DNA of 64,000 bases from Flexivirga alba (GCF_042661025.1 NZ_JBHSWH010000001.1:1-64000), one strand, 5' to 3'. Positions 19,700 to 28,934 are shown, counted from the first letter of the stretch. Made by a program: numbers and translations. Notes: a model not told the origin generated them from the sequence alone.

Positions 19700-19774
19700 T
19701 CTCATGTGCTGAGCCACCCCGCGCGAGCGCCATACGAATCCTCAACGAGGTGAGGCATTCCCAACTGTGGGTAG

Positions 19775-19785
19775 GCAAACTTTGC
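19775..19785. promoter_or_regulatory. Palindrome GCAAACTTTGC upstream of ferritin
   Basis: A perfect 5+1+5 inverted repeat 36 bp before the ferritin ATG, flanked by GTGGG on the left and TGGT on the right. Similar palindromes occur near 27912 and 27947. It could be an operator; it does not match the DtxR/IdeR consensus. Confidence 0.3.
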
Positions 19786-19821
19786 TGGTGGCGCACGCCG
19801 TAGCCACCTACTCTTGGTCGC

Positions 19822-20340
19822 ATGAAGATGAGCGCCGCACTTGAAAAGAAGTTCAACGCCCAGATCACCCTGGAGTTCGAGTCCTCGATGGTCTACCGCC
19901 AGCTCGCGATCGAGATGGAGGACCGAGACCTGCCGGGCATCGCCGCGTGGTTGCGACACCAGGCCGACGAGGAGATCGTCCACGCCAACAAGTTCATCGA
20001 CCACCTCAGCGATCGCGCCAACCACCCGGTGATCGGCGCCATCGCCGCCCCGAAGGTCAACGCCAAGACCGTGCTCGCGGTCTTCGAGGCGGCGCTCGGG
20101 CACGAGCAGAAGGTCTCTGCATCGATCCGTGACCTCTACGCCGCGACCGAGAAGGCCGGCGATCTCGACTCCCGTCCGCTGCTGCTGTGGTTCCTGAGCG
20201 AGCAGGTCGAAGAGGAGTCGTCGGTCGACGAGATCGTCGGACGCGTCAAGCTGATCAACGACGACGGTCCCGGCCTGCTGCGCCTCGATGACGAGCTTGC
20301 CCAGCGCCCGGTGGCCACCACCGAGAACACCGCCGGCTGA
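19822..20340 (+). CDS. ftn: Ferritin (non-haem iron storage)
   Basis: A 172-residue bacterial ferritin that oxidises and stores iron in a 24-subunit shell. The ferroxidase ligands E18 (TLEFESS), E51 and H54 (DEEIVHANKF), a later Glu in HEQKV and the SEQVEEE motif are all present, placed as in E. coli FtnA. The methionine ligand of bacterioferritin is not expected and not seen. The start ATG 19822 (MKMSAALEKKF) fits the family. It is monocistronic, facing a hairpin shared with the convergent hydrolase. Confidence 0.93.
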   Translation: MKMSAALEKKFNAQITLEFESSMVYRQLAIEMEDRDLPGIAAWLRHQADEEIVHANKFIDHLSDRANHPVIGAIAAPKVNAKTVLAVFEAALGHEQKVSASIRDLYAATEKAGDLDSRPLLLWFLSEQVEEESSVDEIVGRVKLINDDGPGLLRLDDELAQRPVATTENTAG

Positions 20341-20356
20341 CGCACTGACGCACCCC

Positions 20357-20395
20357 GAGTGGGCCGGTCACCGATCTTCGGTGACCGGCCCGCTC
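20357..20395. terminator. Hairpin shared by ferritin and alpha/beta hydrolase
   Basis: GAGTGGGCCGGTCACCGA (20357-20374) pairs with 20378-20395 with one mismatch around a three-base loop. It includes the last codons and stop of the hydrolase gene (stop 20368-20370). No T-run follows on either side, so termination efficiency is uncertain. Confidence 0.65.
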
Positions 20396-21222
20396 GCGTT
20401 CAGGACGCGCTCCAGGGTCTGCCGCCACGCCTGCGGTTGGTCCAGATGCAGGTCATGTCCGGCATCGGCGATCACGGTGCGCTCGACGTGCGCACCGCGG
20501 CGCATCCGCTCCACCTGCTCGGTCGGTATGACGCTGTGCTCGGCCACCACCAGATGTGTCGGGACGCTCACGGACTCCCATGCCCGCCACCGGGGCAAGA
20601 CGTGCACGGCACGCAGCGCCTCGATCAGCACGTCCGCGTCCCAGCACGGGACCAGGCCGCCCGCGTCGAATTGCAGGCCGTCCGCCCACGCCTCGCCGGC
20701 CATCGCGGTTCCGGTGCTTCTTGCCGCTCCTCGGTCGGCACTCATGAAGAAGTCAATGAAGGCATCCCGGTCCGGGAAGCGCGCCGGCCAACTGCGCAGC
20801 CATTGCTCAACCGGTGCGGTGGCAGCATCACCACCACCACCGACACCGGCTTCGACCATCACCAATTGCCTTACCAAGTGCGGTTTTTCGGCTGCTACGA
20901 GCATCGCCGTATGACCGCCCATCGACTGCCCGACGAGGGTCGCGGGTCCACCGCCGAGTTGCTCGATCAGCGCCACCACGTCGGCGACGTATGCCGCCCG
21001 GGTCACGTCCTGCGGCATACGCGTCGAGTGCCCGTGACCGCGTTGCTCCAGTGCAACGATTCGATGGGTGTCACCGAGCGCACGTAGTGTCGCCGACCAC
21101 TCCTGGGCAGTGCCGGCCAAGCCGTGCAGCAGGATCACCGGGTGATCGCCGGCGCCGGTCTCGGCATACGCCAGCTCGACCAGGCCACGTGCCAGGGTGC
21201 GCCAGGCGGCGGAAGCGATCAC
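20368..21222 (-). CDS. Alpha/beta hydrolase
   Basis: A 284-residue alpha/beta-hydrolase fold protein: oxyanion region LLHGLAGTAQEW, nucleophile elbow GQSMGGH, catalytic acid in a region near VVAEHSVIP, and catalytic histidine in DAGHDLHLDQP. Substrate cannot be assigned. The start is GTG 21222; CATAAT lies six bases upstream on the minus strand, so the mRNA could be leaderless. It is divergent from the SOS-controlled imuA' gene with about 100 bp between them. Confidence 0.85.
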   Translation of the reverse strand: MIASAAWRTLARGLVELAYAETGAGDHPVILLHGLAGTAQEWSATLRALGDTHRIVALEQRGHGHSTRMPQDVTRAAYVADVVALIEQLGGGPATLVGQSMGGHTAMLVAAEKPHLVRQLVMVEAGVGGGGDAATAPVEQWLRSWPARFPDRDAFIDFFMSADRGAARSTGTAMAGEAWADGLQFDAGGLVPCWDADVLIEALRAVHVLPRWRAWESVSVPTHLVVAEHSVIPTEQVERMRRGAHVERTVIADAGHDLHLDQPQAWRQTLERVLNASGPVTEDR

Positions 21223-21283
21223 CAGGCGATTATGTCGGTTCGGCCGACATCGCCGGCCACCGCATCAGACGTCGTGCACCCGA

Positions 21284-21308
21284 TTGACTTTGTCGAACAC
21301 CTGTTCGA
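21284..21308 (+). promoter_or_regulatory. LexA (SOS) box in front of imuA'
   Basis: TCGAACACCTGTTCGA at 21293-21308 is a perfect match to the actinobacterial LexA box TCGAAC-N4-GTTCGA. TTGACT at 21284-21289 is a good -35 box, so LexA binding would cover the promoter. This places the downstream mutasome under DNA-damage control. Confidence 0.93.
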
Positions 21309-21319
21309 TCATGGATGTC

Positions 21320-21928
21320 ATGACCACCACCACCGCGACCCGGGTTGCCGAGTTGCACGAGCTGCTGCAGCGTCACGAGACGTCCCCCGCAGCAGACAGC
21401 GTCCCGGTGCTCCCGGCTCTCGCCGAGTTGTTCCCCCGCGGGCTGCGTGCCGGCGGGGTCTACACCCTGCACGGCTCGATGAGTGCGGCTCTCGCCCTGC
21501 TCGCCGGCCCCTCGATGGCGGGCTCGTGGTGCGGTGTCGTCGGACTGCCCGACCTGGGCATCGAAGCCGCTGTCGAGTGGGGGGTCTGGCTCGAGCGGCT
21601 GGCGCTGGTCCCTCAGGTCTCTCCCGACGACTGGACCTCGGTGATCGCGGCGCTGGTCGAAGTCACCGCGCTGGTCGTCGCCGCGCCCCCGGAGCACGTC
21701 TCTCCCGGTGAGGTGTCCCGGCTGCTCGCCCGTCTGCGAGCCAGCGGCAGCACGCTGGTGGTCCTGGGCTCCTGGCCGCGGCCAGCTGCGATGCTCGCCG
21801 GCCGGATCATGCGCTGGGACGGCCTGTATGCCGGGCACGGCCACCTCTCCGGCGGCGCCCTGCGCCTCGAGGTGACCGAGCGACACCGCACCCGGCACGT
21901 CGACCTCACGATCCCGGTCCGGCCATGA
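21320..21928 (+). CDS. imuA': ImuA'-type mutasome protein (SulA/RecA-like)
   Basis: First gene of the SOS mutasome. The protein is RecA/SulA-related: PALAELFPRGLRAGGVYTLHG matches the N-terminal core where RecA has its Walker A loop, here degenerate. In the mycobacterial model ImuA' and ImuB link DnaE2 to the beta clamp for error-prone translesion synthesis. Starts at ATG 21320 or ATG 21311 are both possible; the latter lies only two bases from the LexA box. About 202 residues. Followed by a short repeat element and imuB. Confidence 0.85.
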   Translation: MTTTTATRVAELHELLQRHETSPAADSVPVLPALAELFPRGLRAGGVYTLHGSMSAALALLAGPSMAGSWCGVVGLPDLGIEAAVEWGVWLERLALVPQVSPDDWTSVIAALVEVTALVVAAPPEHVSPGEVSRLLARLRASGSTLVVLGSWPRPAAMLAGRIMRWDGLYAGHGHLSGGALRLEVTERHRTRHVDLTIPVRP

Positions 21929-21939
21929 GCCACCAAGGT

Positions 21940-21984
21940 GGTCGAGTAGCGGTGAGGAACGAGCCGCGTATCGAGACCCTGGAA
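21940..21984. repeat. REP-like element between imuA' and imuB
   Basis: GGTCGAGTAGCGGTGAGGAA followed by CGAGCCGCGTATCGAGACC. It is an imperfect palindrome with ends GGTC...GACC and matches a second element at 23587-23627. Elements with the ends GGTCGAGTA and TATCGAGACC are common between genes in actinobacterial genomes. Confidence 0.75.
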
Positions 21985-21992
21985 CAGACGCC

Positions 21993-23576
21993 ATGATCAG
22001 CTCTTCGCCGGTCCGCGTGATGCTGCTCTGGTGCCCGGGCTGGTCGGTGCTGGCAGCACGGCTCACCCAGGGCATCGCCGCCGACCAGGCGATTGCTCTC
22101 ACCGACCGCGGCTTCGTCGTCGCCTGCTCCGCCGCTGCGAAACTCGAGGGCGTCACCGTCGGACTGCGCATCCGCCAGGCGCAGCACCGCTGCCCGGAGC
22201 TGATCGTGCTGCCGTATGACGTGGTGGCCGAGGCCAGGGCTTTCGAGTCGGTGTTGCACGCCGTCGAGGAGAAGATCCCCGACGTGCACGTCGTGCGTCC
22301 GGGCATCGCCGCGGTTCGCGCGCAAGGAGCCGGCCGCTTCTACGGCAGCGAACGCGCCGCCGCGGATGCACTGCTCACGCATCTGCACGACTTCACCGAG
22401 CACGAGCTGCGCCTGCCGGTCGACCTGCGCGTCGCCGTCGCGGACGGCCTCTTCGCCGCCGAGCAGGCTGCCTACACCAGCTCCACGGTTGTGCCACTGC
22501 ACATTGTCCCCGCAGGTGGTTCGGCCGACTTCCTGGCCGGCCTGTCGGTCGCTGTCGCCTGCGACAAGAAGTTGGAAAACTTGTTGCAACGCATGGGGAT
22601 TCGCAAGCTCGGCGATCTGGCGCAACTACCGCGCGATCAGGTGCACGCCCGATTCGGTGCAGCAGGCCTGCGCGCGCATCAGCTCGCCAGCGGTGAGGAT
22701 GCGCCGATCCTGACCCCACGCACCGTGCCACCGCAGCTGGGCATGCACGTCACCTTCGATCCGGCCACCGATCGGGTCGAGCAGATCATCGCTCACTGCG
22801 AGCCGGCAGCAGGCGAGTTCACGCAACTGCTCACGCGCTCCGCGCTGATCTGCACCGAGATCCGGGTCACCGTGCAACTCGAGCCGGACGCTCTCTTCGA
22901 GCGGCTCTGGCGGCACCCCTGGCAGTTCGGCAGCGTCGAGGTTCTGGACCGGATCCGTTGGCAGTTGGAGGATCTCGCGGCCGAGGCGGCAACTGTCGAC
23001 GACGACTCCCTGGGTGCGTCGGTGCTCTCGGTGCAGGTGCTCCCGGAGTCCGTCGACAACGCCGAGCATCATGCGCAAGGGCTGTGGGGCGATCGTCCCG
23101 ACGAGAAGGTGGAGCACGCTCTCACCACCCTGCAGCACCGGCTGGGCCATGAGGCCGTCCTCACCAGCACCGTAACCGGAGGTCGCCTGCTGCACGAGCG
23201 CCGTGTTCTTCGCCCCTGGGGCGATGCGCTGCCGACAACTCGCGAGCGCCGTCTCGAGCAGCCCTGGCCGGGCACCGTGCCCGGCCCTGCCCCGGCCACT
23301 GTTTTCAGCAGCGCGAGTCAGGTGCAGGTCTTCACTGACGCAGGAGAGTCAGTGACGGTCGACGATCGCGGCACGGTCAGCGGGGAACCTGCATGGTTGC
23401 GCGTGCCGGACGGAAACCGTCGCATCGCGCAGTGGGCCGGCCCGTGGCCGATCCAACAGCGTTGGTGGCGAAAGCGCGTGCACCTCAACCGTTTTCAGCT
23501 GATCGACAACCAGTCCACCGCCTGGTTGGTGCTCGCCGAGGGCAAGACCTGGTTCCTCGAGGCTCGCTATGACTGA
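21993..23576 (+). CDS. imuB: ImuB, Y-family polymerase-like mutasome hub
   Basis: A 527-residue Y-family DNA polymerase homologue. The fold is recognisable (MLLWCPGWSVLAARL, RGFVVACSAAAKLEGVTVGLRIRQAQHRCPEL, RFYGSERAAADALL, MGIRKLGDLAQLPRDQV), but the catalytic acidic residues of active polymerases (DxD near the start, SxDE later) are absent: the palm reads FYGSERA instead. It therefore acts as a hub that recruits DnaE2 and the sliding clamp rather than as a polymerase. The C-terminal region (WPIQQRWWRKRVHLNRFQ) is typical of ImuB. The gene lies in the LexA-controlled operon. Confidence 0.92.
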   Translation: MISSSPVRVMLLWCPGWSVLAARLTQGIAADQAIALTDRGFVVACSAAAKLEGVTVGLRIRQAQHRCPELIVLPYDVVAEARAFESVLHAVEEKIPDVHVVRPGIAAVRAQGAGRFYGSERAAADALLTHLHDFTEHELRLPVDLRVAVADGLFAAEQAAYTSSTVVPLHIVPAGGSADFLAGLSVAVACDKKLENLLQRMGIRKLGDLAQLPRDQVHARFGAAGLRAHQLASGEDAPILTPRTVPPQLGMHVTFDPATDRVEQIIAHCEPAAGEFTQLLTRSALICTEIRVTVQLEPDALFERLWRHPWQFGSVEVLDRIRWQLEDLAAEAATVDDDSLGASVLSVQVLPESVDNAEHHAQGLWGDRPDEKVEHALTTLQHRLGHEAVLTSTVTGGRLLHERRVLRPWGDALPTTRERRLEQPWPGTVPGPAPATVFSSASQVQVFTDAGESVTVDDRGTVSGEPAWLRVPDGNRRIAQWAGPWPIQQRWWRKRVHLNRFQLIDNQSTAWLVLAEGKTWFLEARYD

Positions 23577-23586
23577 AACCCTCGCG

Positions 23587-23627
23587 GGTCGAGTAGGCGG
23601 AGCGCTAGCGGAGCCGTATCGAGACCA
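23587..23627. repeat. REP-like element between imuB and dnaE2
   Basis: GGTCGAGTAGGCGGAGCGCT followed by AGCGGAGCCGTATCGAGACC. It has the same ends as the element at 21940-21984 and a different centre. Both intergenic gaps of the mutasome operon thus carry one. Confidence 0.75.
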
Positions 23628-23647
23628 AGAGTTCCTGCGGAGTTGCC

Positions 23648-26600
23648 GTGGGCTGGAGTAACCCCGCCATACCGTGGTCGCAGCTGGAGCAGGCGCTCTC
23701 CCACGGCATACGGCCCGAGGAGCGCAGCGTGCGTGGCCAGCCTGCCGACGGCGGTGACGGACCGGTCTTCTCGCGCAAGCGACACCCCTTCCGCCCGGCC
23801 GAGCTGGGTGAGTCGGCGGGACCCGTCGTGCCGTATGCCGAACTGCACGCACATTCGCACTACAGCTTCCTCGACGGCGCCGCGGCACCCGAGGACCTGG
23901 TCACCGAAGCCGCGCGACAGCGCCTGCACGGCCTGGCCATCACCGACCACGACGGCCTCTACGGCATCGTGCGTTTCGCCGAGGCAGCCGAAAGCTATGG
24001 ATTGCAAACAATTTTCGGGGCGGAGCTGTCACTGGGCCTGACTGCTCCGCAGAACGGCGTACCCGATCCCGAGGGCAATCACCTGCTGGTGCTCGCGCGC
24101 GGGGCGGAGGGTTACCGTCGCCTCGCAAGGGCCGTCACCGAGGGGCAGCTCGCCGAAACCGCTGAGAAGGGCAAGCCGCTCTACGACCTGCCGGCGCTGG
24201 CCGAGGAGGCGGCCGGCCACTGGGCGATCCTGACCGGCTGCCGTAAAGGCAGCGTGCCCAGCGCGCTCACTCGACACGGACATGATGCCGCAGTCACCGA
24301 ACTACGTTCTCTGCAAGACTTTTTCGGCAAGGACAACGTCTTCGTCGAGCTGACCGACCACGGCGACCCGGCAGACAGCACCACCTGCGACCGGCTCGCC
24401 GAGGTAGCCCGGTCCGGAGACGCGCTGACCGTCGCTACCAACGCGGTGCACTACGCCGACTCGGACCAATACCCGCTGGCCACAGCGCTTTCCGCCGTCC
24501 GCTCACGCCGTAGCCTGGAGGAGCTGGACAGTTGGCTGCCGGTGCACGGCGCGGCATACGTGCGCAGCGGGGCGGAGATGGCGCAGCGCATGCACCGCTT
24601 CCCGGGTGCCGTCGAGCGAACGGTCGAGATCGCCGACGATCTCGCGTTCAGCCTGCGGGCAGCGTCGCCGCGGCTGCCGCGCCAGGAGGTACCCGCCGGC
24701 CACACCCCGATGAGCTGGTTGCGCGAGCTGACGATGCGCGGCGCTGCGGAACGCTATCCGAAGGACAACCACGCGGCATACGCACGCATCGAACGCGAGC
24801 TGAATGTCATTGAGAAGAAAGACTTCCCGGGATATTTCCTGATCGTGCACGAGATCGTGCAGTTCGCCAAAGGCCGCGGCATCCTGTGCCAAGGCCGGGG
24901 TTCGGCCGCAGCGTCGGCGGTCTGTTACGTCCTCGGCATCACGGTGATCGACCCCATCTTCTACGAGCTGCCCTTCGAGCGATTCCTGTCCGAGCTGCGC
25001 GAGGAAGCACCCGACATCGACGTCGATTTCGACTCCGGCCGACGCGAGGAGGTGATTCAGCACGTCTACCAGACCTACGGGCGCCGCAACGCCGCACAGG
25101 TCGCCAACGTCGTCACCTACCGCCCCAAGAACGCCGTGCGCGACATGGCCAAGGCGCTCGGCGCCAGCCAGGGGCAGCAGGACGCCTGGTCCCGGCAGGT
25201 CGAACGCTGGGGCGCGGAGATCTCGAGTGCGGACCACGACATACCGGGGCCCGTCATCGAGTTGGCCGAGCAGGTGCTGAGCTATCCACGGCACCTCGGC
25301 ATCCACTCCGGCGGCATGGTGCTCACCGACCGGCCGGTCAGCGAGGTGTGCCCGATCGAGCGAGCCCGGATGACGGATCGCACTGTCCTGCAATGGGACA
25401 AGGACGATTGCGCGTGGATGGGCCTGGTGAAGTTCGACCTGCTCGGCCTCGGAATGCTGGCCGCACTGCAGCACACCTTCGACCTGGTCGAGCGTCATAC
25501 CGGCGAGCAGTGGCGCATCGAGACGTTGCCGCGCAACGAGCCGGGCGTCTACGACATGTTGTGCCGCGCCGACTCGATCGGTGTCTTCCAGGTCGAGAGT
25601 CGCGCACAGATGGGCACCCTCCCCGGCTCAAACCGCGGTCGTTCTACGACCTCGCCGTCGAGATCGGCCTGATCCGCCCGGGTCCGATCCAAGGCGGCGC
25701 AGTGCACCCTTACATCCGGCGCCGCACCGGCAAGGAGCCCATCACCTACTCCCACCCGCTGCTCGAGCCGGTGCTCGAACGCACGCTCGGCGTCCCGCTC
25801 TTCCAGGAGCAGTTGATGCAGATGGCGATCGCGGTCGGCGATTGCAGCCCGGCCGACGCCGACCTGCTGCGCCGGGCCATGGGGTCCAAGCGTGGTGTCG
25901 AGCGCATCGACTCCCTGCGCACCAAGCTGTATGACGGAATGGCCCGCAACGGCATACCGCCGGAGACCGCGCAGGAGATCTACAACAAGATCGAGGCCTT
26001 CGCCAATTTCGGTTTCGCGGAGTCGCATGCGCTCAGTTTCGCGGTGCTGGTCTATGCCAGCTCATGGCTCAAATTGCATTATCCCGCAGCCTTTTTGGCA
26101 GGTTTGCTGCGTTCCCAGCCGATGGGGTTCTACTCACCGCAGACGCTCACCGGCGATGCGCGGCGGCACGGTGTCGAAGTGCTGTCCCCGCATCTGCTGC
26201 GCTCCAGCGTGCACGCCGACCTCGAGCCGGACTCCCCCGACGCAATGGACCTGCGTGGTGGCAGCGACGACTGCATGCGGGACCACACGCAGGAGGAGAT
26301 CGGCGATTTCGACACCAATGCGCCCGCCGACTGGCAGGAGCACCGCCGCGACTGGCACCACGCAGTTCGTCTCGGGCTGGCCGACATCACCGCCCTCGGC
26401 GAGGCTGCCGCCGAGCGCATCGTGCAGACCCGTGACTTGTCCGGGCCGTTCACCGATCTAGCCGACCTCGCACGGCGCGCCGAGTTGGATACCGAGCAAA
26501 TGGAGGCACTTTCGCTGTCCGGCGCACTGGACTCACTGACTGGATCGCGCCGGGATGCGCTGTGGCGCTCGGCGGAGGCAGCCTCGATCCGTAGCGACCA

Positions 26601-27060
26601 GTTGCCGGTTCGGGTGCCTTACCAGCCGCCGCTGTTGCCGGAGCTGTCCATCGGCGAGTTGCTGATGCACGACCTGCAGGCGACCGGGATCAGCCCCGGT
26701 GATCACCCCATCCGGCACGTCCGGGCCGATCTGGACGCGCGTGGCGTGCTGCCGATCGATCAGCTGAAGGGTTTCCAGAGCGGTCGACGGGTGCAGGTAG
26801 GCGGCGTGATCACTCATCGTCAGCGCCCGGCGACTGCCGGCGGGATCACCTTCGTCAATGTCGAGGACGAGACCGGGATCCTGAATGTCATTGTGTCTCG
26901 CGGTGTTTGGCACCGCTACCGGCGCATCGCGCGCGCGTCACCGGCGATGGTGGTGCGCGGCATACTCGAGCGATCCGAGGACGGCGTCACCAACCTGCTC
27001 GCGGATCGTCTGGAGCACCTCACGATTCACGTGCGGTCCAAGTCCCGCGACTTCCAGTGA
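23648..27060 (+). CDS. dnaE2: Error-prone DNA polymerase DnaE2 (frameshifted here)
   Basis: C-family polymerase alpha homologue responsible for damage-induced mutagenesis together with ImuA' and ImuB. The PHP domain (ELHAHSHYSFLDGAAAPEDL, AITDHDGLYG), the active-site acidic motif PDIDVDFDSGRREEVI, and the C-terminal OB-fold (VQVGGVITHRQRPATAGGITFVNVED split here) are all present. GTG 23648 starts MGWSNPAIPW, as in homologues. The frame breaks at the CCCC run 25621-25624; one extra C restores MGTLPRLKPRSFYDLAVEIG, so one base is missing in the read or the strain. Corrected length about 1,138 residues. Confidence 0.92.
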
Positions 27061-27077
27061 CGCAGGTCCTGATCTCT

Positions 27078-27135
27078 GACGGTTCGATTCGCGATTGACA
27101 GTCCAATTCGACCGTCAATCGCGAATTCGACCGTC
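27078..27135. terminator. Long hairpin between dnaE2 and methyltransferase
   Basis: Arms of 22 bases (27078-27099 and 27114-27135) pair with two mismatches around a 14-base loop, built from GACGGT, TCGATTCGCGATTGAC and complements. The motif GAATTCGACCGTC also half-occurs in the loop. It lies between two convergent genes and overlaps the stop of the methyltransferase. No T-run follows. Confidence 0.65.
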
Positions 27136-27862
27136 ACTGATGGGTCCGCGCCAGGAAAACCCATTCCTTGTCCGGGCGGTCCGGCGCATCGCGCACCTCC
27201 ACGACCTCGAAGCCGTGCGCCTCGAGGTCGGCCACGATCTCGTCATACTCTCGAAAACGCAGTGTCGACACTGATTTCAGCGTTTCGTCAGCCAGCACAA
27301 GTGTCGACTCGAACGTCACCAGGGGCAATGCCACCTCGGTCACTGTCATCGAGTCCGTGCCCCGGCGACCATCCGGCAACGCGACCTCGGTCGGCGGTGT
27401 GGTCCATTGCTCCCAGGCACGCATCTCGGGTCGCCGAGCCTCGAAGACGAACCAACCACCCTCCCGCAGAGCATCGTGTATGGCGCCCAAGGTTTGCGAC
27501 CAGTCCGCGTCGTCGACGAAGACCTGCGCGACGTTGCCGGTCATGACCGCAAGATCCCCGTCGGCGACGCGGCCGGTCAGCGCCGTCGCATCTCCCTCGA
27601 TCCAGGTCACCTTGTCGGCATACGGCTTGGTGCGTGCGACCTCGATCGAGGCGACCGCCGGATCAATGCCGACCACCTCGATGCCTCGCGCGGCCAATCG
27701 GACTGCGAGAGAACCGGTTCCGCAGCCGATGTCCAGAACCTTGCGGGCGCCCAACTCATCGACGATCGCCTCATAGACATCGAGATCGCTGCGATCGTCG
27801 TCGAAGAAGTCGTAGAGGACGGCCAGGCGTGGGTCGGCGAAGCCGGCATCGGGTGGGCGCAT
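27134..27862 (-). CDS. Class I SAM-dependent methyltransferase
   Basis: A 242-residue Rossmann-fold methyltransferase: motif I VLDIGCGTGSLAVRLAARG, then EVVGIDPAVASIEVAR, GDATAL, DLAVMTGNVAQVF and the C-terminal beta-strand region. The N-terminal YDFFDDDRSDLDVYEAIVDEL is typical of small-molecule methyltransferases of this COG. Substrate unknown. It is convergent to dnaE2 and upstream (on the minus strand) lies a 99-bp repeat-like element. Confidence 0.88.
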   Translation of the reverse strand: MRPPDAGFADPRLAVLYDFFDDDRSDLDVYEAIVDELGARKVLDIGCGTGSLAVRLAARGIEVVGIDPAVASIEVARTKPYADKVTWIEGDATALTGRVADGDLAVMTGNVAQVFVDDADWSQTLGAIHDALREGGWFVFEARRPEMRAWEQWTTPPTEVALPDGRRGTDSMTVTEVALPLVTFESTLVLADETLKSVSTLRFREYDEIVADLEAHGFEVVEVRDAPDRPDKEWVFLARTHQ

Positions 27863-27871
27863 GGCTCGACG

Positions 27872-27970
27872 CTAGTGCCGTGAGTCAGAAATAGAGCAGG
27901 TACGGATGTGGGCAAATTTGCTGGTCAGGCGCGAAGCGACTGTCAAGCAACTTTGCACGCACCGCACTAG
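27872..27970. repeat. 99-bp element with CTAGTGC terminal inverted repeats
   Basis: CTAGTGC (27872-27878) and GCACTAG (27964-27970) flank about 85 bases containing the palindrome GCAAATTTGC (27912-27921) and a near copy GCAACTTTGC (27947-27956). It fills the space between the methyltransferase and folD. It might be a small non-autonomous mobile element or a regulatory region; no target duplication was established. Confidence 0.35.
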
Positions 27971-27984
27971 GCGCACCGCGCCGG

Positions 27985-28830
27985 TTACTGCACCCGGTTT
28001 TCCGCGGCAGTTACCGTCTGTTCCATCAACACCGCAATGGTCATCGGACCGACGCCACCGGGCACCGGTGTGATGTATGACGCCCGCTCCGCCGCGGCCG
28101 CGGTCTCCACGTCGCCGACATTGCCCGGGTTGTAACCGGCGTCAACGACGACCGCTCCCGGCTTGACCCACTCACCCCGGACCAGCTCCGGCCGACCGAC
28201 GGCTGCGATCACGATGTCCGCCTCCGACACCTCCACAGCCAGATCGGTGGTGCGGGAGTGGCAGAAGGTGACGGTCGCGTCCCGAGCCAGGAGAAGCAGG
28301 CCCACCGGCTTGCCGAGGATCGCGCTCCGCCCGACGACGCACACCCGTTTGCCGGCAATCGGCAGGTCGTATGCGTCGAGCAGCCGCACGATTCCTTCCG
28401 GCGTGCAGGAGTGAAAGCCGTTGGCGGACAATCCCATTGCCGCAAAGCTGTGCATCGTCACGCCGTCGACGTCCTTCTCCGGCGCGATCGCCTCGAAGAC
28501 GGCAAGCTCGTCGACCTGGGCGGGCGCCGGGTGCTGCACGAGGATGCCGTCGACCGTGTCGTCCTCGGACAAGGCGCGCACTGCGGCGACGGCGGTATCG
28601 GTGGTTGTCTCCGCCGGAAGCTGGACCCGCCGCGACTCCAGCCCGAGCTGTCCCGCACGCCGTTGCTTCATTCGTACGTAGGTTTGGGATGCCGGGTCGT
28701 CACCGATCAGCACAGTGGCGAGGCATACCGGACGCCCTTGCGCCGCAGCGAAATCCGCGGCCCGTTCGGCAGTCTCGGCGAAGCTTCGGCGGGCGACGGC
28801 TGTGCCGTCCAGCAATTGTGCAACGGACAT
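27985..28830 (-). CDS. folD: Bifunctional methylenetetrahydrofolate dehydrogenase/cyclohydrolase FolD
   Basis: Interconverts 5,10-methylene-THF, methenyl-THF and 10-formyl-THF, feeding purine synthesis. Signatures: TVLIGDDPASQTYVRMKQRRA with the catalytic lysine region, GILVQHPAPAQVDE, EKDVDGVTMHS, CVVGRSAILGKPVGLLLL (Rossmann motif) and the C-terminal PVPGGVGPMTIAVLMEQT. The start is the ATG of MSVAQLLDG at 28830, with AAGGAG eight bases upstream; the longer frame begins inside the riboswitch region. 281 residues, normal length. A ZTP riboswitch lies directly upstream. Confidence 0.96.
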   Translation of the reverse strand: MSVAQLLDGTAVARRSFAETAERAADFAAAQGRPVCLATVLIGDDPASQTYVRMKQRRAGQLGLESRRVQLPAETTTDTAVAAVRALSEDDTVDGILVQHPAPAQVDELAVFEAIAPEKDVDGVTMHSFAAMGLSANGFHSCTPEGIVRLLDAYDLPIAGKRVCVVGRSAILGKPVGLLLLARDATVTFCHSRTTDLAVEVSEADIVIAAVGRPELVRGEWVKPGAVVVDAGYNPGNVGDVETAAAAERASYITPVPGGVGPMTIAVLMEQTVTAAENRVQ

Positions 28831-28857
28831 CTTGGGGACTCCTTGAATCGATCGGAG

Positions 28858-28928
28858 TCGCACCCAGGCGGGCGATACGACGAACTCACACTCCCCGGTG
28901 GTGACCCACCCTTCGCCAGTCGTGTGCC
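28858..28928 (-). ncRNA. ZTP (pfl) riboswitch controlling folD
   Basis: The minus strand upstream of folD reads ACGACTGGCGAAGGGTGGG, then TCACCACCGGGGAGTG, a variable linker, and CCCGCCTGGGTGCG. These match the conserved ZTP-riboswitch elements (GACUGGCG, the GGUG...CACC stem, CCGGGGAG and GCCGCCUGGGC). The family senses ZTP/ZMP, signals of 10-formyl-THF shortage, and commonly precedes folD and purine genes. The sensor ends about 28 bases before the folD ATG, so control may act on translation or on nearby termination. Confidence 0.9.
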
Positions 28929-28934
28929 TTCAGT

